Source: Erythrobacter sanguineus
GTDB lineage: Bacteria > Pseudomonadota > Alphaproteobacteria > Sphingomonadales > Sphingomonadaceae
Length of the DNA stretch: 64,000 nt
NCBI GenBank assembly: GCA_945878845.1
Contig: CAMCUB010000013.1
Coordinates: forward strand, 19,566-83,565
Reading direction: 5' to 3'
Shown here: one piece after another, positions 63,904 through 64,000 of the stretch
Numbering within the stretch: position 1 is the first letter of the stretch
How the letters are laid out: the number at the start of each line of letters is the position of its first letter
Made by a program: the position numbers and the translations under genes
The notes under the pieces: model-generated
The model's database searches: none
What the model was told of the DNA's origin: nothing
Seen by the model: the letters and a program-made list of their open reading frames with translations, nothing else

Positions 63904-63935
63904 AACCGGGTTGGGGGTTAACCCCCAACCCGGTT
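63904..63935. repeat. Perfect 32-bp palindrome
   Basis: AACCGGGTTGGGGGTT|AACCCCCAACCCGGTT. Confidence 0.8.
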
Positions 63936-64000
63936 TGCCGACTGAACCGGCTCCCATCTCAGCCGGGGTTCTGTTCCCGAGGCTCGAGTGGGGCCGGAAG

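Noticed and set aside
51510-64000. att direct repeat of the tRNA-Ser 3' end or an integrase gene
   Set aside because: Scanned by eye and not found in the window; the island may extend beyond the right edge.

Overview
The window reads as a high-GC alphaproteobacterial chromosome, most likely Sphingomonadales/Erythrobacteraceae (inferred from protein sequences and gene order; no database search was run). Positions 1 to ~51,510 are mostly conserved core genome: trpE/G/D/C with a DUF2233 gene inside the operon, ppiD-like PPIase, tpiA-secG-pyrG, hsp20/grx, tRNA-Arg, haloalkane dehalogenase + MFS, acyl-CoA dehydrogenase, ftsB-like, pdhA-pdhB, TadE/TadG-like genes, trmFO, gyrA, lipA, coq10/ratA-like, cinA, ispDF, dusB-ntrBC-ntrYX-hfq-hflX, mazG, MBL hydrolase-tatD-metG-holB-tmk-dacA, mltB and tRNA-Ser(TGA). 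From ~51,510, immediately 3' of tRNA-Ser, to the window end the sequence is visibly more AT-rich and mosaic. This accessory segment has two decayed IS3-like right ends in direct orientation, a duplicated dead fragment of an FAD-linked oxidase gene flanking an arylsulfatase gene split at an A7 tract, two TetR regulators, two GSTs, two FAH-family proteins, and a compact FAD-monooxygenase/SDR/DUF6640/GST/FAH/TetR operon that looks like an uncharacterised catabolic module. Other notable items: a structured RNA candidate with two consecutive GCAA-loop hairpins between pyrG and hsp20, a tandem two-Sm-domain Hfq whose leader contains a hairpin presenting U7, and a three-hairpin leader upstream of a secreted repeat protein. 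No CRISPR array, rRNA or intact transposase/integrase was found.
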